A DNA stretch of 64,000 nucleotides from DATEGZ01 sp035279905 (GTDB lineage Bacteria > Acidobacteriota > Vicinamibacteria > Vicinamibacterales > SCN-69-37): assembly GCA_035279905.1 (NCBI GenBank), contig DATEGZ010000116.1, forward strand, positions 22,312 through 86,311. The letters run 5' to 3'. This document shows, in pieces, positions 24,229 to 33,210 of this stretch; position 1 is the stretch's first letter; every line of letters begins with the position of its first letter. The translations under genes were made by a program, and so were the position numbers. Under the pieces are notes generated by a model that worked only from the letters and a program-made list of their open reading frames with translations, had not been told where the DNA came from and made no database searches.

Positions 24229-26151
24229 TCAGACGTCGAGCTCTTCTGCCTCTTCTGCCCGCTCCATGATGAACTTGAACCGCGCGCTCGGATCCTTCCC
24301 CATCAGCTCGTTGATCACGCGATCCGTCACGATCTGATCCGAAATCTCCACGCGCAGCAACCTCCGCGTCTTCGGATTGAGCGTCGTCTCCCACAACACC
24401 TTCGGCATCATCTCGCCGAGGCCCTTGAATCGCGTGATCTCGGTCTTGCCTTTGCCGTTGAGCCGCTTGACGAGATCGTCCTTCTGCTTGTCGTCGAGCG
24501 CCCAGTGCGTGTCCTTGCCGACGTCGATGCGGTAGAGCGGCGGCTGCGCGAGGTAGACCTTGCCGTCGCGGATGAGCTGCGGCATGTGGCGGTAGATGAA
24601 CGTGAGGAGCAGCGTGGCGATGTGATGACCGTCCGAGTCCGCGTCGGCCAGGATGATCACGCGGCCGTAGCGCAGCTTCGAGATCTCGAAGCCCTTGCCG
24701 ATGCCGCAGCCGAGCGCCGTGACGAGATCCGAGAGCTCCTTGTTCTCGAGCACCTTCGAGATCGACGCGGACTCCGCGTTCAACACTTTGCCGCGCAGCG
24801 GCAGAATCGCCTGGCGCACGCGATCGCGCCCCTGCTTCGCCGATCCGCCGGCCGAGTCGCCCTCGACGATGAAGATTTCGCTTTCGCCGCGGCCGGGCGA
24901 CGTGCAGTCGCTGAGCTTGCCGGGCAAGGTCAGGCGTGACGACGTCGCGCTCTTGCGGGTGACCTCGGCCTGCGCCGCGCGGGACGCCTCGCGCGCGCGC
25001 GCCGCGAGGATGATGCGCGCGACAATCGCTTCGGCCGTGCTCTTGGTGTGGTTGAGCCAGTGCTCGAGCGCCGGCCGCACCATGTTGTCGAGGATGCCCG
25101 CGACCTCCGGGTTGTTGAGGCGATCTTTCGTCTGGCCCTGGAACTGCGGCTCCTTGATGAAGATGCTGAGCACGCCGACGAGGCCCTCGCGGATGTCCTC
25201 GGCCGTGAGCGTAACGCCCTTCGGCGACAGATTGTGCGTGTCGATGAAATTCCGGATCGCCTTGCCGACGCCGGCGCGCATGCCGTTCTCGTGCGTGCCG
25301 CCCGATCCTGTCGGGATGCCGTTCGCGTAGCTGCGGACGTGCTCGTCGGTGGACTCCGTCCACTGCAGGAGCATGTCGAGCTTGAGCCCCGTTTCGTCGT
25401 GCTCGCGCGTGAGCGTGAACGGCGCGTCGTGCACCGGCCGCGCTTTGCGATCGGCGAGAATCTTTTTCTGGTACTCGACGAGCCCTTCCGGATGCTCGAA
25501 GACCTCGCGCTTGGCCTGCCCCGCCGTCGCGGCCTCGTTCTCGAAGACGACCTTCAGCCCCTTGTGCAGGTAGCTCGCGACCTCGAGCCGCTCGCGAATG
25601 ACGTCGGCATCGAACTGCACTTTCGGAAATATTTGCGGGTCCGGCCTGAAGAACACCGTCGTCCCGCTTCCGCGCGCGGCGCCGAGCTTCTTCACGCCGC
25701 CGACCGGCTCGCCCTGCTTGTACTTCTGCTCCCAGGTGTAGCCCTCGCGCTTGACGGTGGCGACGAGCTCGCGCGACAGAGCGTTCACCACCGAGGCGCC
25801 GACGCCGTGCAGTCCGCCAGCGGTTTTGTAGTTGGTCGCTTCGAACTTGCCGCCGGCGTGGAGCGTCGTGAAGATGACTTCGAGCGCGCTCGTCTTCGTC
25901 TGCGGGTGCTTGTCCACCGGAATCCCGCGCCCGTCGTCTTCCACCGTGAGCGACGACCCGTCCTTGTGGAGCGTGACGGTAATGTTCGCGGCGTGCCCGT
26001 TCATCGCCTCGTCGACGGAGTTGTCGAGGATTTCCCAGACGAGGTGATGCAGGCCGCTCGACCCGACCCCGCCGATGTACATACCGGGACGCCGGCGAAC
26101 AGGCTCGAGACCTTCGAGGACGGTGATGTCTTTGGCGGTGTAGTTAGCCAC
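24229..26151 (-). CDS. type IIA DNA topoisomerase subunit B (GyrB/ParE family)
   Basis: 640 residues from a GTG at 26151. The order is GHKL ATPase (LDNSVDEAMNG, DDGRGIP, and TAGGLHGVGASVVNALS), transducer with K near QTK, then TOPRIM with EGDSAGGSAKQGRDR and DADSDGHHIATLLLTFIYRHM. It supplies ATP hydrolysis for strand passage by the A subunit. The A partner is 34 kb away at 60639-63059, an arrangement common for the second type IIA enzyme. Length and lack of inserts fit ParE or a short GyrB; I cannot separate the two from this sequence alone. Confidence 0.93.
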   Translation of the reverse strand: MANYTAKDITVLEGLEPVRRRPGMYIGGVGSSGLHHLVWEILDNSVDEAMNGHAANITVTLHKDGSSLTVEDDGRGIPVDKHPQTKTSALEVIFTTLHAGGKFEATNYKTAGGLHGVGASVVNALSRELVATVKREGYTWEQKYKQGEPVGGVKKLGAARGSGTTVFFRPDPQIFPKVQFDADVIRERLEVASYLHKGLKVVFENEAATAGQAKREVFEHPEGLVEYQKKILADRKARPVHDAPFTLTREHDETGLKLDMLLQWTESTDEHVRSYANGIPTGSGGTHENGMRAGVGKAIRNFIDTHNLSPKGVTLTAEDIREGLVGVLSIFIKEPQFQGQTKDRLNNPEVAGILDNMVRPALEHWLNHTKSTAEAIVARIILAARAREASRAAQAEVTRKSATSSRLTLPGKLSDCTSPGRGESEIFIVEGDSAGGSAKQGRDRVRQAILPLRGKVLNAESASISKVLENKELSDLVTALGCGIGKGFEISKLRYGRVIILADADSDGHHIATLLLTFIYRHMPQLIRDGKVYLAQPPLYRIDVGKDTHWALDDKQKDDLVKRLNGKGKTEITRFKGLGEMMPKVLWETTLNPKTRRLLRVEISDQIVTDRVINELMGKDPSARFKFIMERAEEAEELDV

Positions 26152-26170
26152 TCAGTGGACAGAATAGTAC

Positions 26171-26251
26171 AGGTTCCGGGGTTCCGCCCTTCGACGAGCT
26201 CAGGGCGCCCCGAGCTGGTCGAGGGGCGAGGTTCCGGAGTTCCGGGGTTCT
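26171..26251. repeat. GGTTCC repeat element with palindromic core
   Basis: GGTTCCGGGGTTCCG on the left and GGTTCCGGAGTTCCGG on the right flank a near-perfect palindrome (CCTTCGACGAGCTCAGGG joined to CCCGAGCTGGTCGAGGGG). The same element occurs reversed at 40497-40572. It fills the gap between the topoisomerase start and the DinB-like remnant. Confidence 0.8.
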
Positions 26252-26267
26252 AGGGACGGAGTGGTCG

Positions 26268-26545
26268 TTATCGTCGTGGTATGCGGCTGCGAAGCCAGCG
26301 AATCTGGCCTCGATGGTTGAGCTCGTGCCCAAAGACATGAAACCACTTGAAGTAGTTGTTGACTCGCTGGCCGCTGCCGAACGTCGCCTCCGTTTCGAGC
26401 CACGCGTCATCGCGTCGACTGAGCTGCAGCAACGTGGCGGCGCCCAGGGCGATGGCGGCATCCCACGCCTGCTTCTCTGCGGCCGTCATCTCGTGATCTG
26501 GGCGGTGAATCCCTCCGGATCGCCGATCAGATAGAGGCTCTGCAT
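26268..26545 (-). pseudogene. DinB-like protein remnant, truncated and frameshifted
   Basis: From an ATG at 26545 the reading MQSLYLIGDPEGFTAQITR stops; in another frame translation continues MTAAEKQAWDAAIALG to the end, with FHVFGHELNHRGQIRWLRS, the C-terminal HxxxHRGQI signature of DinB/YfiT-like four-helix metal proteins. The upstream bundle helices are absent. Two pieces in different frames and a missing N-terminal half indicate a decaying gene. Confidence 0.6.
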
Positions 26546-26560
26546 CGTGTGGCGCTGAGC

Positions 26561-27475
26561 TTACACCCTCACGATGACGTTGCCCTTCTTGTGTCCCTCA
26601 TCCACGTACCGATGGGCATCGACGATGTCGGCGAGCGGGTAGGTGCGATCGATGACCGGCCGGATCGCACCTTGTTCGGCGAGCTGACGGAGCCTCTCCA
26701 GATCCTCGCGCTTCGGCCGGGGGAGCACGTCGTCCACCGAGAGCACCTTCCCTTCCGGCGCGAGCACGACCCGAGCGTTCGCCATCGCGCTCGCGCTCTT
26801 TCGTCGCCCGACCGCGTCGAAGACGAGATCGTACCGCTCTGAACGTCGAGTGAAGTCCTCGCGCGTGTAGTCGATGGCCGCCTCGGCGCCAAGCGTCCGC
26901 ACGAGCTCAAGATTTGTAGTGCTGCACACGCCCGTGACGCGCAGGCCAGCGTGTCGCGCGAGCTGAACGGCGGCCGTGCCGATTGCGCCGGACGCGCCGT
27001 AGATCAAGATGCGCTTCCCCGGTTGAAGGCCGGCGCGTTTGAGAAAGAACATCGCGAGCAAGCCGCCGTATGGAAGGGCCGCGGCTTCTTCGACGCTCAG
27101 ATTCGCCGGCCGCCGCGCGATCAGGCTCTTCGCCGACCAGCAGACGTACTCGGCGCAGGCCCCGCCGGCCCAGCCGTTCATGCCGAACACCGGATCGCCC
27201 GCGCGAAACGCGGTGACGCCCGGGCCGACGAAATCGATCTCGCCCGCCAGCACCATGCCCATGATCCTGCGAGGCGCGCGGTAACCGAAAACCAAACGGA
27301 TCAGGATGCGAGAGCGACGCGCCCCTTTGAGCGCGCGTATGATGCCGTCGCTGGCGGTCACGGCCGACGCGCGGATCCGAATGCGTACCTGTCCGCGCCT
27401 CGGCACCGGCGTCGCGACCTCCACCACGCGCAGGACCTCCGGCGGTCCGTACGCCGCGCAGATGACCGCCTTCAC
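26561..27475 (-). CDS. NAD(P)-dependent quinone oxidoreductase-like (MDR superfamily)
   Basis: 304 residues from a GTG at 27475. GroES-like N-terminal domain, then Rossmann domain with YGASGAIGTAAVQLARH. The cysteines of zinc alcohol dehydrogenases are missing, so it belongs with zinc-independent quinone oxidoreductases (ZTA1/QOR type). Reduces quinones or enones with NADPH by family analogy. Seven bases behind the DUF1801 gene, probably cotranscribed. Confidence 0.87.
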   Translation of the reverse strand: MKAVICAAYGPPEVLRVVEVATPVPRRGQVRIRIRASAVTASDGIIRALKGARRSRILIRLVFGYRAPRRIMGMVLAGEIDFVGPGVTAFRAGDPVFGMNGWAGGACAEYVCWSAKSLIARRPANLSVEEAAALPYGGLLAMFFLKRAGLQPGKRILIYGASGAIGTAAVQLARHAGLRVTGVCSTTNLELVRTLGAEAAIDYTREDFTRRSERYDLVFDAVGRRKSASAMANARVVLAPEGKVLSVDDVLPRPKREDLERLRQLAEQGAIRPVIDRTYPLADIVDAHRYVDEGHKKGNVIVRV

Positions 27476-27482
27476 CAGGTCC

Positions 27483-27920
27483 TCAGCTCACGGCCTTCTT
27501 GACGAGCGCGGCGATCTTCGCCTCGTCGGCCGCGGAGAGCGCGGTCAGCGCGAACGCGACCGGCCACACGGCGCCGTCGTCGAGGTTTGCCTGGTCGCTG
27601 AAACCCAGCGACGAGTACCTCGTCTTGAACTTCTGCGCGCCTTGAAAGAAGCAGACGACCTTGCCGTCCTTCGCATACGCCGGCATGCCGTACCAGAGCC
27701 TCGGCGAGAGGCCCGGCGCGCTGGTCGTGACGATGGCGTGGATTCGTTCGGCCATGGCGCGATCCGCCGGCGCCATCTCGGCGATCTTCGCGAGCACCGC
27801 GCGCTCGTCGTCCGCCCGCGAGCCGCGCGATTTCATTTCCTGGACGCGGTCCCGCATTGCGGCGCGTTCTTCGTCCGTGAATCCTTCCGCGCGTTTGGCC
27901 GGAGCTTTGTTCTTCGCCAT
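27483..27920 (-). CDS. DUF1801 (iron chaperone/YdhG-like) protein
   Basis: 145 residues. The DUF1801 core is recognisable from SPRLWYGMPAYAKDGKVVCFF and KFKTRYSSLGF. A charged helical N-terminus (GFTDEERAAMRDRVQEMK) precedes it. Small soluble protein of frataxin-like fold in related structures. The ATG shares a base with the stop of the DUF1080 gene (TGATG). Confidence 0.85.
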   Translation of the reverse strand: MAKNKAPAKRAEGFTDEERAAMRDRVQEMKSRGSRADDERAVLAKIAEMAPADRAMAERIHAIVTTSAPGLSPRLWYGMPAYAKDGKVVCFFQGAQKFKTRYSSLGFSDQANLDDGAVWPVAFALTALSAADEAKIAALVKKAVS

Positions 27921-28864
27921 CAGTGATGCCCGTCCAATGGTGCCGCTACTTCGCCGGCCTGACGAATCTTGCGGAACTCGATCGGCCCGTGATCGCCCTG
28001 CAACATGAGTGGCCCCGGCGCTCCTTCGTCGCTGTCGAGCGCGCCGCCGGTGATGCCGGGGATCTCCTGATTTGCGATGATCGTCGTCCCGTTCAGGATG
28101 ACCTCGACCATGCGGCCCTTGAGCAGGACGTCGAAGGCCTGCCAGGCGCCGGGCTTCATCGAGACGTCGTCGGCGGGCGCGAGGAAACCGTAGATCGCGC
28201 CGGGGCCCTCGGCGTCGAGGCCCGGGGCATCCGCGATCTGCACCTCGTAGCGGCCGCGCAGGTAAACGCCGCTGTTCGAGCCTTTCGGACATCGGAACTC
28301 GACGTGCAGCGTGAAATCGGTGAATCGCTGATCGCTGACGAGATTCGCGCCGCTCTTCGGGCTCGTGAGCGTGTGATCGACCACGACCCATTGGCTCGTG
28401 CCGCGATCGGCGTGCCAGCCGCTCGTGTCGCGGCCGTTGAAGATCTCGATGGGATCGCCCCACTCGACGGGCGCGTCGCGGTGAAGCGACGGCGCGCGAG
28501 CCGCCGTCCACGTCGCGTGCGTGCCCGACGGGTTGGTCAGCGATCCGGCGAGATGGTCGCCCTCGACTCTGCCTTCGACGCGCAGATCCTTGTCGCCAGA
28601 TTCCCACTGCGGCGGGATCGAGAAACTAAACGTCTCGCCGGTGACGTCAATCTTCGAGATCGGCCTCGCGCTACCGACGATCCCGACGAATCGACCGACG
28701 AGCGTGCGCGGACCGGACGTCTGGATCTCGAGCCACGACGGGCGCGGGCCGTTCGCAGTCGCGACCGTCAGATCCCAACGGCCCAGGAATGGTGAGGCCT
28801 GCTGCGCCCTCCCTGTCGAACAAAAGAGGGCCAGGAGCACAACGACCAGTCGGGCGGGGGTCAC
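27920..28864 (-). CDS. exported DUF1080 (3-keto-disaccharide hydrolase-like) protein
   Basis: 314 residues from a GTG at 28864 with a signal peptide (VVVLLALFCSTGRAQ). An N-terminal lipocalin-like sheet (about 25-120) precedes the DUF1080 concanavalin-like domain, which shows IEIFNGRDTSGW, FTLHVEFRCPKGSNSGVYLRG and a C-terminal QGDHGPIEFRKI. The family binds or cleaves glycans outside the cell; some members hydrolyse 3-keto-disaccharides. First gene of a three-gene minus-strand operon. Confidence 0.85.
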   Translation of the reverse strand: MTPARLVVVLLALFCSTGRAQQASPFLGRWDLTVATANGPRPSWLEIQTSGPRTLVGRFVGIVGSARPISKIDVTGETFSFSIPPQWESGDKDLRVEGRVEGDHLAGSLTNPSGTHATWTAARAPSLHRDAPVEWGDPIEIFNGRDTSGWHADRGTSQWVVVDHTLTSPKSGANLVSDQRFTDFTLHVEFRCPKGSNSGVYLRGRYEVQIADAPGLDAEGPGAIYGFLAPADDVSMKPGAWQAFDVLLKGRMVEVILNGTTIIANQEIPGITGGALDSDEGAPGPLMLQGDHGPIEFRKIRQAGEVAAPLDGHH

Positions 28865-28881
28865 GAGTAACAGGATACTTG

Positions 28882-28921
28882 TGGTTCCGAGGTTCCGGAG
28901 TTCCGGGGTTCCGGGGTTCTG
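28882..28921. repeat. GGTTCC tandem array
   Basis: Four to five GGTTCC-type units of 8-10 bases lie directly after the stop codon of the permease (28931) and before the DUF1080 start. Same unit as the elements at 26171 and 40497 but without the palindromic core. Confidence 0.75.
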
Positions 28922-28930
28922 GAGTCGCGA

Positions 28931-31510
28931 CTACAAGCGGATCGCGGAAACCGGATCGACCCGCGATGCGCGGATCGCAGGCAACAGGCTGCCGGCCAGC
29001 TCGAATGCGACGGCGGCGGCGATTGCGACCGCGAACGTCCAGCCGTCCCCCGGGGAGATGCCGGCCAGCAGGGCCTGCATCGCGCGGCCGGCGGCGTACG
29101 CCAGCGCGCAACCTGCGACGATGCCGGCGATCACGAGGACCGCGGCTTCGCGCGTGACCATCGCGAGAATCGCGCGGGGCGCGGCGCCCAATGCGATGCG
29201 CACGCCAATCTCCTGCGTGCGCTGCGAGACCGTGAACGAGAGCAGGCCGTGAATCCCGACCGCCGCGAGCAGCAGCGCGAGCATCGCGAAGGCCGCAATC
29301 ACGCGGAGCTGCACGCCGCGCGACGCCGTCTTGAGCGAGACGACCTGATCGATCGTCCGCACGTCCGAGATGGGCTGCTCGGGATCGACGCGTCGGATAA
29401 TCTCGCGGATCGGCTGCGCGAGCGCCGACGGATCGCCGCTCGCCACGTGCACCGCCAGATCGTTCGGAAAGTACCCGATCAGCGATCCATCGCCAACCTG
29501 CTGGTAGGCCGCGTAGACCTGCGGCTCGCTCGCCTTCTCGAGGCCGCGCACGTGCACGTCGGCGGCAACGCCGACGACGATGCGCTCGGAGAACGCCTGC
29601 GTGAACGTGCGGCCAATCGGATCGAGGTCCGGCCACATGCGCTGCGCGAGCGACTCGCTGACGATCGCCGACGCCTGGCGGTCCGCGGTGTCCGAGGCGT
29701 TGAAATCGCGTCCCCGCCGCAGCGGAATCCCCATCGTCTTGAAATAGTCAGGCGTCACGAACCGCAGGCTGGCCGTGTCGCCGCCGCCGCGCATCGCGGC
29801 CTGGCCCTTCAGCGTCACGGGCCAGATGCCGCCGCCGCGCACGAGCGGCAGACCGCCGATGTAGGCCGCGTCGGTCACGCCCGGCAGCGCGCGCACTTCG
29901 GCGAGCACGCGGTCGTAGAACGCTACGCGCTTCGCGGGCGCTTCGTACCGCGGCCGCGGCAAATCCGTCCGAAGCGTGAGCACGCCCGACGTCCGGAACC
30001 CCGGATCGACATGCTGCACCGTCCAGAGCGCACGCAGGAGCAGCCCCGCCGACACGAGCAGCACGACCGAGAGCGCGACTTCCGCGACGACGAGCGCGCC
30101 ACGCACGCGCTCTCTGGCGCCGCTGCCGGCACGCGCGCCCTCGCGCAAGCCGGCGACGTCCACGCGCCCCATCCGCAGTACGGGAATCAGACCGAAGACG
30201 AGCCCGGTCGCGATCGTGAGCAGGAACGCGAAGCCGAGAACGCGGACGTCAATCGACGGCGGATGCGCGATGGGCAGATCCGTCGGCACGAGCTCGGTGA
30301 GCAGCGGCACTCCCGCCGTCGCGATCGCGATGCCGAGCACGCCGCCGAGTGTCGCGAGCACAAGGCTCTCCGTCACGAGCTGCCGGACGATGCGCTCGCG
30401 TCCGGCGCCGAGCGCGGCCCGCACAGCCAGCTCGCGGCGGCGGCCCATCGCGCGCGCGATCAGAAGATTCGCGAGATTCGCGCAGACGATCAGCAGCACG
30501 CAGATCGCCGCGCCGCCGAGCGCGAGGATGAGCGACCGCGGCTGCGACGAAATGTCGTCGCGCATCCACGTGATGACGGCGCCGGTGCGCTCGTTCTCGC
30601 GAGGAAACTGCTGCTCGAGCACCGCCGCGACGCGCGTGAACTCCGCCTGCGCCTGCTCGAGCCCGACGCCGGGCCGCAGGCGCGCCACGCCGTTCAGGAA
30701 ATTGTCGGCGCGATCGACGTACACCTCTTCAGGGAAGCGCTGCGGCACCCACGCGTCGATGGATCGGTCCGGAAACCTGAAGTCCGGGGGCATGACGCCG
30801 AGCACGGTGTACGGCGCGTCGTTGAACGTCAGCGTCTGGCCGACGATGCTCGTGTCGCCGGCGAAGCGCGCCTGCCAGTACGCGTGGCTCAGGATCACGG
30901 TGCCGGGCGCCCCGGGCGCGTCGTTCGCCGGCGAGAAATCGCGGCCGATGCGCGGCGACACGCCGAGCACGCCGAACAGATCCGCTGACACGAGCCCGAC
31001 CTCGACGCGCTCGGGCGCGCCGTGGCCCGACTGATTGAGCGAGAACGTCGTGTAGGTAGCCATCGCGCTCGCGACCGTGTTCATGCGCTTCCAGTCGCGG
31101 TAGTTCGCGGGCGAGAGCTCCATCCCCGAATAGCCGGGCGTCGTCTCCAGCACGTTCACGAGCCGGCCGGGATCGTGGAACGGCAGCGGCCGAAGCAGCA
31201 TGAAGTCGGCGACGGAAAACACGGCCGTGTTCGCCCCGATGCCAAGCGCGACGATGGCGAGCGCGGTGGCGGCGAAGCCCGGCGACGCGCGCAGCCAGCG
31301 GAACGCGTAGCGCAGGTCCTGACGCGTGAGCTCCCAGTGCGCGAGCGCGGCGTTCAGGGCGATCTCGGGAATCGCGGCGCACCAGAGCCAGAGGCGGCCG
31401 GGCACGCCGGCGTCGCGCCAGCGATCGCCGAAGATCGCCGCCATCTCGCCGCCGTACTCGTGGCGAAACGACTTCGGGTAGAGGTGCAGGAGCGCGCGAT
31501 ACAGGCGCAT
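28931..31510 (-). CDS. ADOP-type ABC transporter permease (MacB/FtsX fold, duplicated)
   Basis: 859 residues. It begins with the roughly 90-residue soluble head of the acidobacterial duplicated orphan permeases (LYRALLHLYPKSFRHEYGGEM), then two MacB periplasmic plus FtsX units, each with a GRDF segment, and about eight membrane helices in all (GIGANTAVFSV before the first periplasmic domain; VLLIVCANLANLL and SQRTQEIGVRIALGA in the FtsX parts). No ATPase gene is adjacent. Probably extrudes or mechanically acts on envelope substrates. The ATG shares one base with the stop of the PadR gene. Confidence 0.9.
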   Translation of the reverse strand: MRLYRALLHLYPKSFRHEYGGEMAAIFGDRWRDAGVPGRLWLWCAAIPEIALNAALAHWELTRQDLRYAFRWLRASPGFAATALAIVALGIGANTAVFSVADFMLLRPLPFHDPGRLVNVLETTPGYSGMELSPANYRDWKRMNTVASAMATYTTFSLNQSGHGAPERVEVGLVSADLFGVLGVSPRIGRDFSPANDAPGAPGTVILSHAYWQARFAGDTSIVGQTLTFNDAPYTVLGVMPPDFRFPDRSIDAWVPQRFPEEVYVDRADNFLNGVARLRPGVGLEQAQAEFTRVAAVLEQQFPRENERTGAVITWMRDDISSQPRSLILALGGAAICVLLIVCANLANLLIARAMGRRRELAVRAALGAGRERIVRQLVTESLVLATLGGVLGIAIATAGVPLLTELVPTDLPIAHPPSIDVRVLGFAFLLTIATGLVFGLIPVLRMGRVDVAGLREGARAGSGARERVRGALVVAEVALSVVLLVSAGLLLRALWTVQHVDPGFRTSGVLTLRTDLPRPRYEAPAKRVAFYDRVLAEVRALPGVTDAAYIGGLPLVRGGGIWPVTLKGQAAMRGGGDTASLRFVTPDYFKTMGIPLRRGRDFNASDTADRQASAIVSESLAQRMWPDLDPIGRTFTQAFSERIVVGVAADVHVRGLEKASEPQVYAAYQQVGDGSLIGYFPNDLAVHVASGDPSALAQPIREIIRRVDPEQPISDVRTIDQVVSLKTASRGVQLRVIAAFAMLALLLAAVGIHGLLSFTVSQRTQEIGVRIALGAAPRAILAMVTREAAVLVIAGIVAGCALAYAAGRAMQALLAGISPGDGWTFAVAIAAAVAFELAGSLLPAIRASRVDPVSAIRL

Positions 31511-31875
31511 CAGGCGCGCTCCGGGCGCAGGCCGACGGACCGCGCGATCTTGACGAGCGCGTCGAGCCGGCGCATTTCCGCTTCGGCGACGCGCCGCCCG
31601 TACGGCGTCAGCCGGTAATACCGGCGCCGCTCGTCATCGTCCTTCGCCGCCGGCCGCTCGCGCGGCTCGACGATCAGCCCCTGGTCGAGCATCCGCTGGA
31701 TCGACCGATACAGCGTCCCGGCGCTCAGCCGAAGCTGCCCGCCGGTTCGCGCCGCGACTTCCTGGATCATCGCGTAGCCGTGCCGATCTTCGTCGGCGAG
31801 GGCCATCAGGATGTGAAAGGTGGCAGAAGGCAGAGGCAGAAGCGTGTCGGGGGACGGGTCAGCTGATCGCACCAT
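31510..31875 (-). CDS. PadR family regulator, paired with permease
   Basis: 121 residues of winged helix: HILMALADEDRHGYAMIQEV, GTLYRSIQRMLDQGLI, DERRRYYRLTPYGRRVAEAE. It is the acidobacterial PadR type that precedes orphan permeases and presumably represses this operon. A promoter with TTGACA and TACACT runs straight into the start codon. A GTG directly after the ATG (31872) may be the true leaderless start. Confidence 0.9.
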   Translation of the reverse strand: MVRSADPSPDTLLPLPSATFHILMALADEDRHGYAMIQEVAARTGGQLRLSAGTLYRSIQRMLDQGLIVEPRERPAAKDDDERRRYYRLTPYGRRVAEAEMRRLDALVKIARSVGLRPERA

Positions 31876-31906
31876 GTCAGTGTATCCACAGTGGCTATAT
31901 TGTCAA
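31873..31906 (-). promoter_or_regulatory. sigma-70-type promoter of the PadR-permease operon
   Basis: Read on the minus strand: TTGACA (31906-31901), 16-base spacer, TACACT (31884-31879), then only three bases to the ATG. The transcript would start within the first two codons, so it is leaderless. TGTC-N4-GACA over the -35 box is a possible PadR operator. Confidence 0.6.
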
Positions 31907-31921
31907 TGGACACAGACGAGA

Positions 31922-32020
31922 AACGGGTTCGTTGGGTTCGTTGGGTTCGTTGGGTTCGTTGGGTTGGGTGCACGCAGAACCGCGGAACCCCGGAGCCTCG
32001 GAACCCCGGAACCCCGGAAC
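31922..32020. repeat. GGTTCGTTG tandem array facing GGAACC array
   Basis: Four to five copies of a nine-base GGTTCGTTG unit (31925-31967) are followed by an array of GGAACC units in the opposite sense (31984-32020) that abuts the TAG of the next gene. The arms can pair imperfectly. Confidence 0.75.
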
Positions 32021-33112
32021 CTATTTCAGTCTTTTAATAGCCGCGTCCGATCTTGCCGCCAGGCCGTTCACGTCGTTCTTCGCGACGGCTTCGTGCAGCG
32101 CCTGCCAGGTCTTGAGCGCTTCGGCGCGGTCGCCGGCCGCTTCGAGCAGCGTGGCGAGGCAGGCGTCGCGGCTCGTCGGTGGCTCGCCGCCGCCGGGCTG
32201 GTGTGCCGGATCGTAGAAGAGGGCGCGAAACGTCGCGACCTGCTCGGCGGCTGGCGCCGCGGCGAGGATCGCCTGCATGCCGCGATCGTTCTGCTCGAAT
32301 CCGCAGGCGAATGTGTACGCGCTGAACAGATCATGGCGCGTGACGTCACCGATTGGATCGCCCTGCTTTCGCATGTCGTTGACGACGGCGACGAGCGCCG
32401 GGTGGCCATCCCACTGGCGATTGTCGGCAGCCGCGATCTGGAGCTGCCGGACGAACGGGCGCGCGCGTTTCGCCGCGACCGCGGCGGCGAACTCCGCCAT
32501 CACCTGGTCCATCGGCGCGTTCTGCCGCTCGAGGAAATGGCCGAGGAATGCGTGCGCGTACGGATTGGCCGGATCGACGGCCAGCGCCGCGCGGTACTGC
32601 GCCATCGGGTCCCCCGATCGCCGTCCGTCGCGCGATTCGAGGTAGCTGGCCCATCCGAGATGCGCGATGAGGTCGGCCTTGCGCGCGCCGCTCGCGTCGG
32701 CCGCGCCACGCGTCATGATCGGCGTGAGCTTTTCGGTCACCTCGGAAAACGTCTTGCCCTCGCCGTGGCTCAGATTCTCGACCCACGCCATCGCGACGTC
32801 TTCCTGCGCCTCGCGCACCTTGCGCGCGTCGGCGCTGAGCTGGCCGGTGAGCTTCGACAGCATCCCGCCGGACTCGGCGATCTTGAGCGCCTGCTCGAGA
32901 CTCGCCCACGCACCGGGATAGTCGCCCGCCTGCGCCTGCATCTGCTCCACGCGCGTGAGCTCGCCGATCTGCCGCTGGCGCTCGCGCGTATCACCGACGA
33001 GCCGCACGAGCTGGATCACCGCGAACAGCAGCGCCAGCACGGCGGAGCCGCGGGTCACCCACTTTATGATGGTGTCGCCCGACGAGGGCGGAGGCGGGGG
33101 CGGGTGTTTCAT
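32021..33112 (-). CDS. membrane-anchored TPR-like protein
   Basis: 363 residues. A proline-rich start (PPPPPPSS) and one membrane helix (VTRGSAVLALLFAVIQLVRLV) precede a helical repeat region. Units with the TPR spacing are seen, for example ALAVDPANPYAHAFLGHFL, and a C-terminal LEAAGDRAEALKTWQAL helix pair. Probably a scaffold at the cytoplasmic membrane. Partner unknown. Confidence 0.65.
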   Translation of the reverse strand: MKHPPPPPPSSGDTIIKWVTRGSAVLALLFAVIQLVRLVGDTRERQRQIGELTRVEQMQAQAGDYPGAWASLEQALKIAESGGMLSKLTGQLSADARKVREAQEDVAMAWVENLSHGEGKTFSEVTEKLTPIMTRGAADASGARKADLIAHLGWASYLESRDGRRSGDPMAQYRAALAVDPANPYAHAFLGHFLERQNAPMDQVMAEFAAAVAAKRARPFVRQLQIAAADNRQWDGHPALVAVVNDMRKQGDPIGDVTRHDLFSAYTFACGFEQNDRGMQAILAAAPAAEQVATFRALFYDPAHQPGGGEPPTSRDACLATLLEAAGDRAEALKTWQALHEAVAKNDVNGLAARSDAAIKRLK

Positions 33113-33113
33113 T

Positions 33114-33210
33114 GGATCAACTTAGAACTTAGAACTCAAAACTTCAAACTTCGGAGGATCACGGGGGCTCCTCAGTTCTAAGTTCTAAGTTTTAAGTTCT
33201 AACTTGATCC
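33114..33210. repeat. AACTTAG-type tandem-armed palindrome
   Basis: Bounded by GGATCAA and its complement. The left arm is a run of AACTTAGAACTTAGAACT and the right arm its reverse complement, enclosing a GGAG/CTCC closing stem. The right arm supplies the last two codons and TAG stop of the phosphatase gene, and the left arm ends one base before the start codon of the TPR gene. Confidence 0.85.

Noticed and set aside
31922..31968. Possible CRISPR array from regular GGTTCGTTG units
   Set aside because: Units are nine bases with no spacers; no cas gene in the window.
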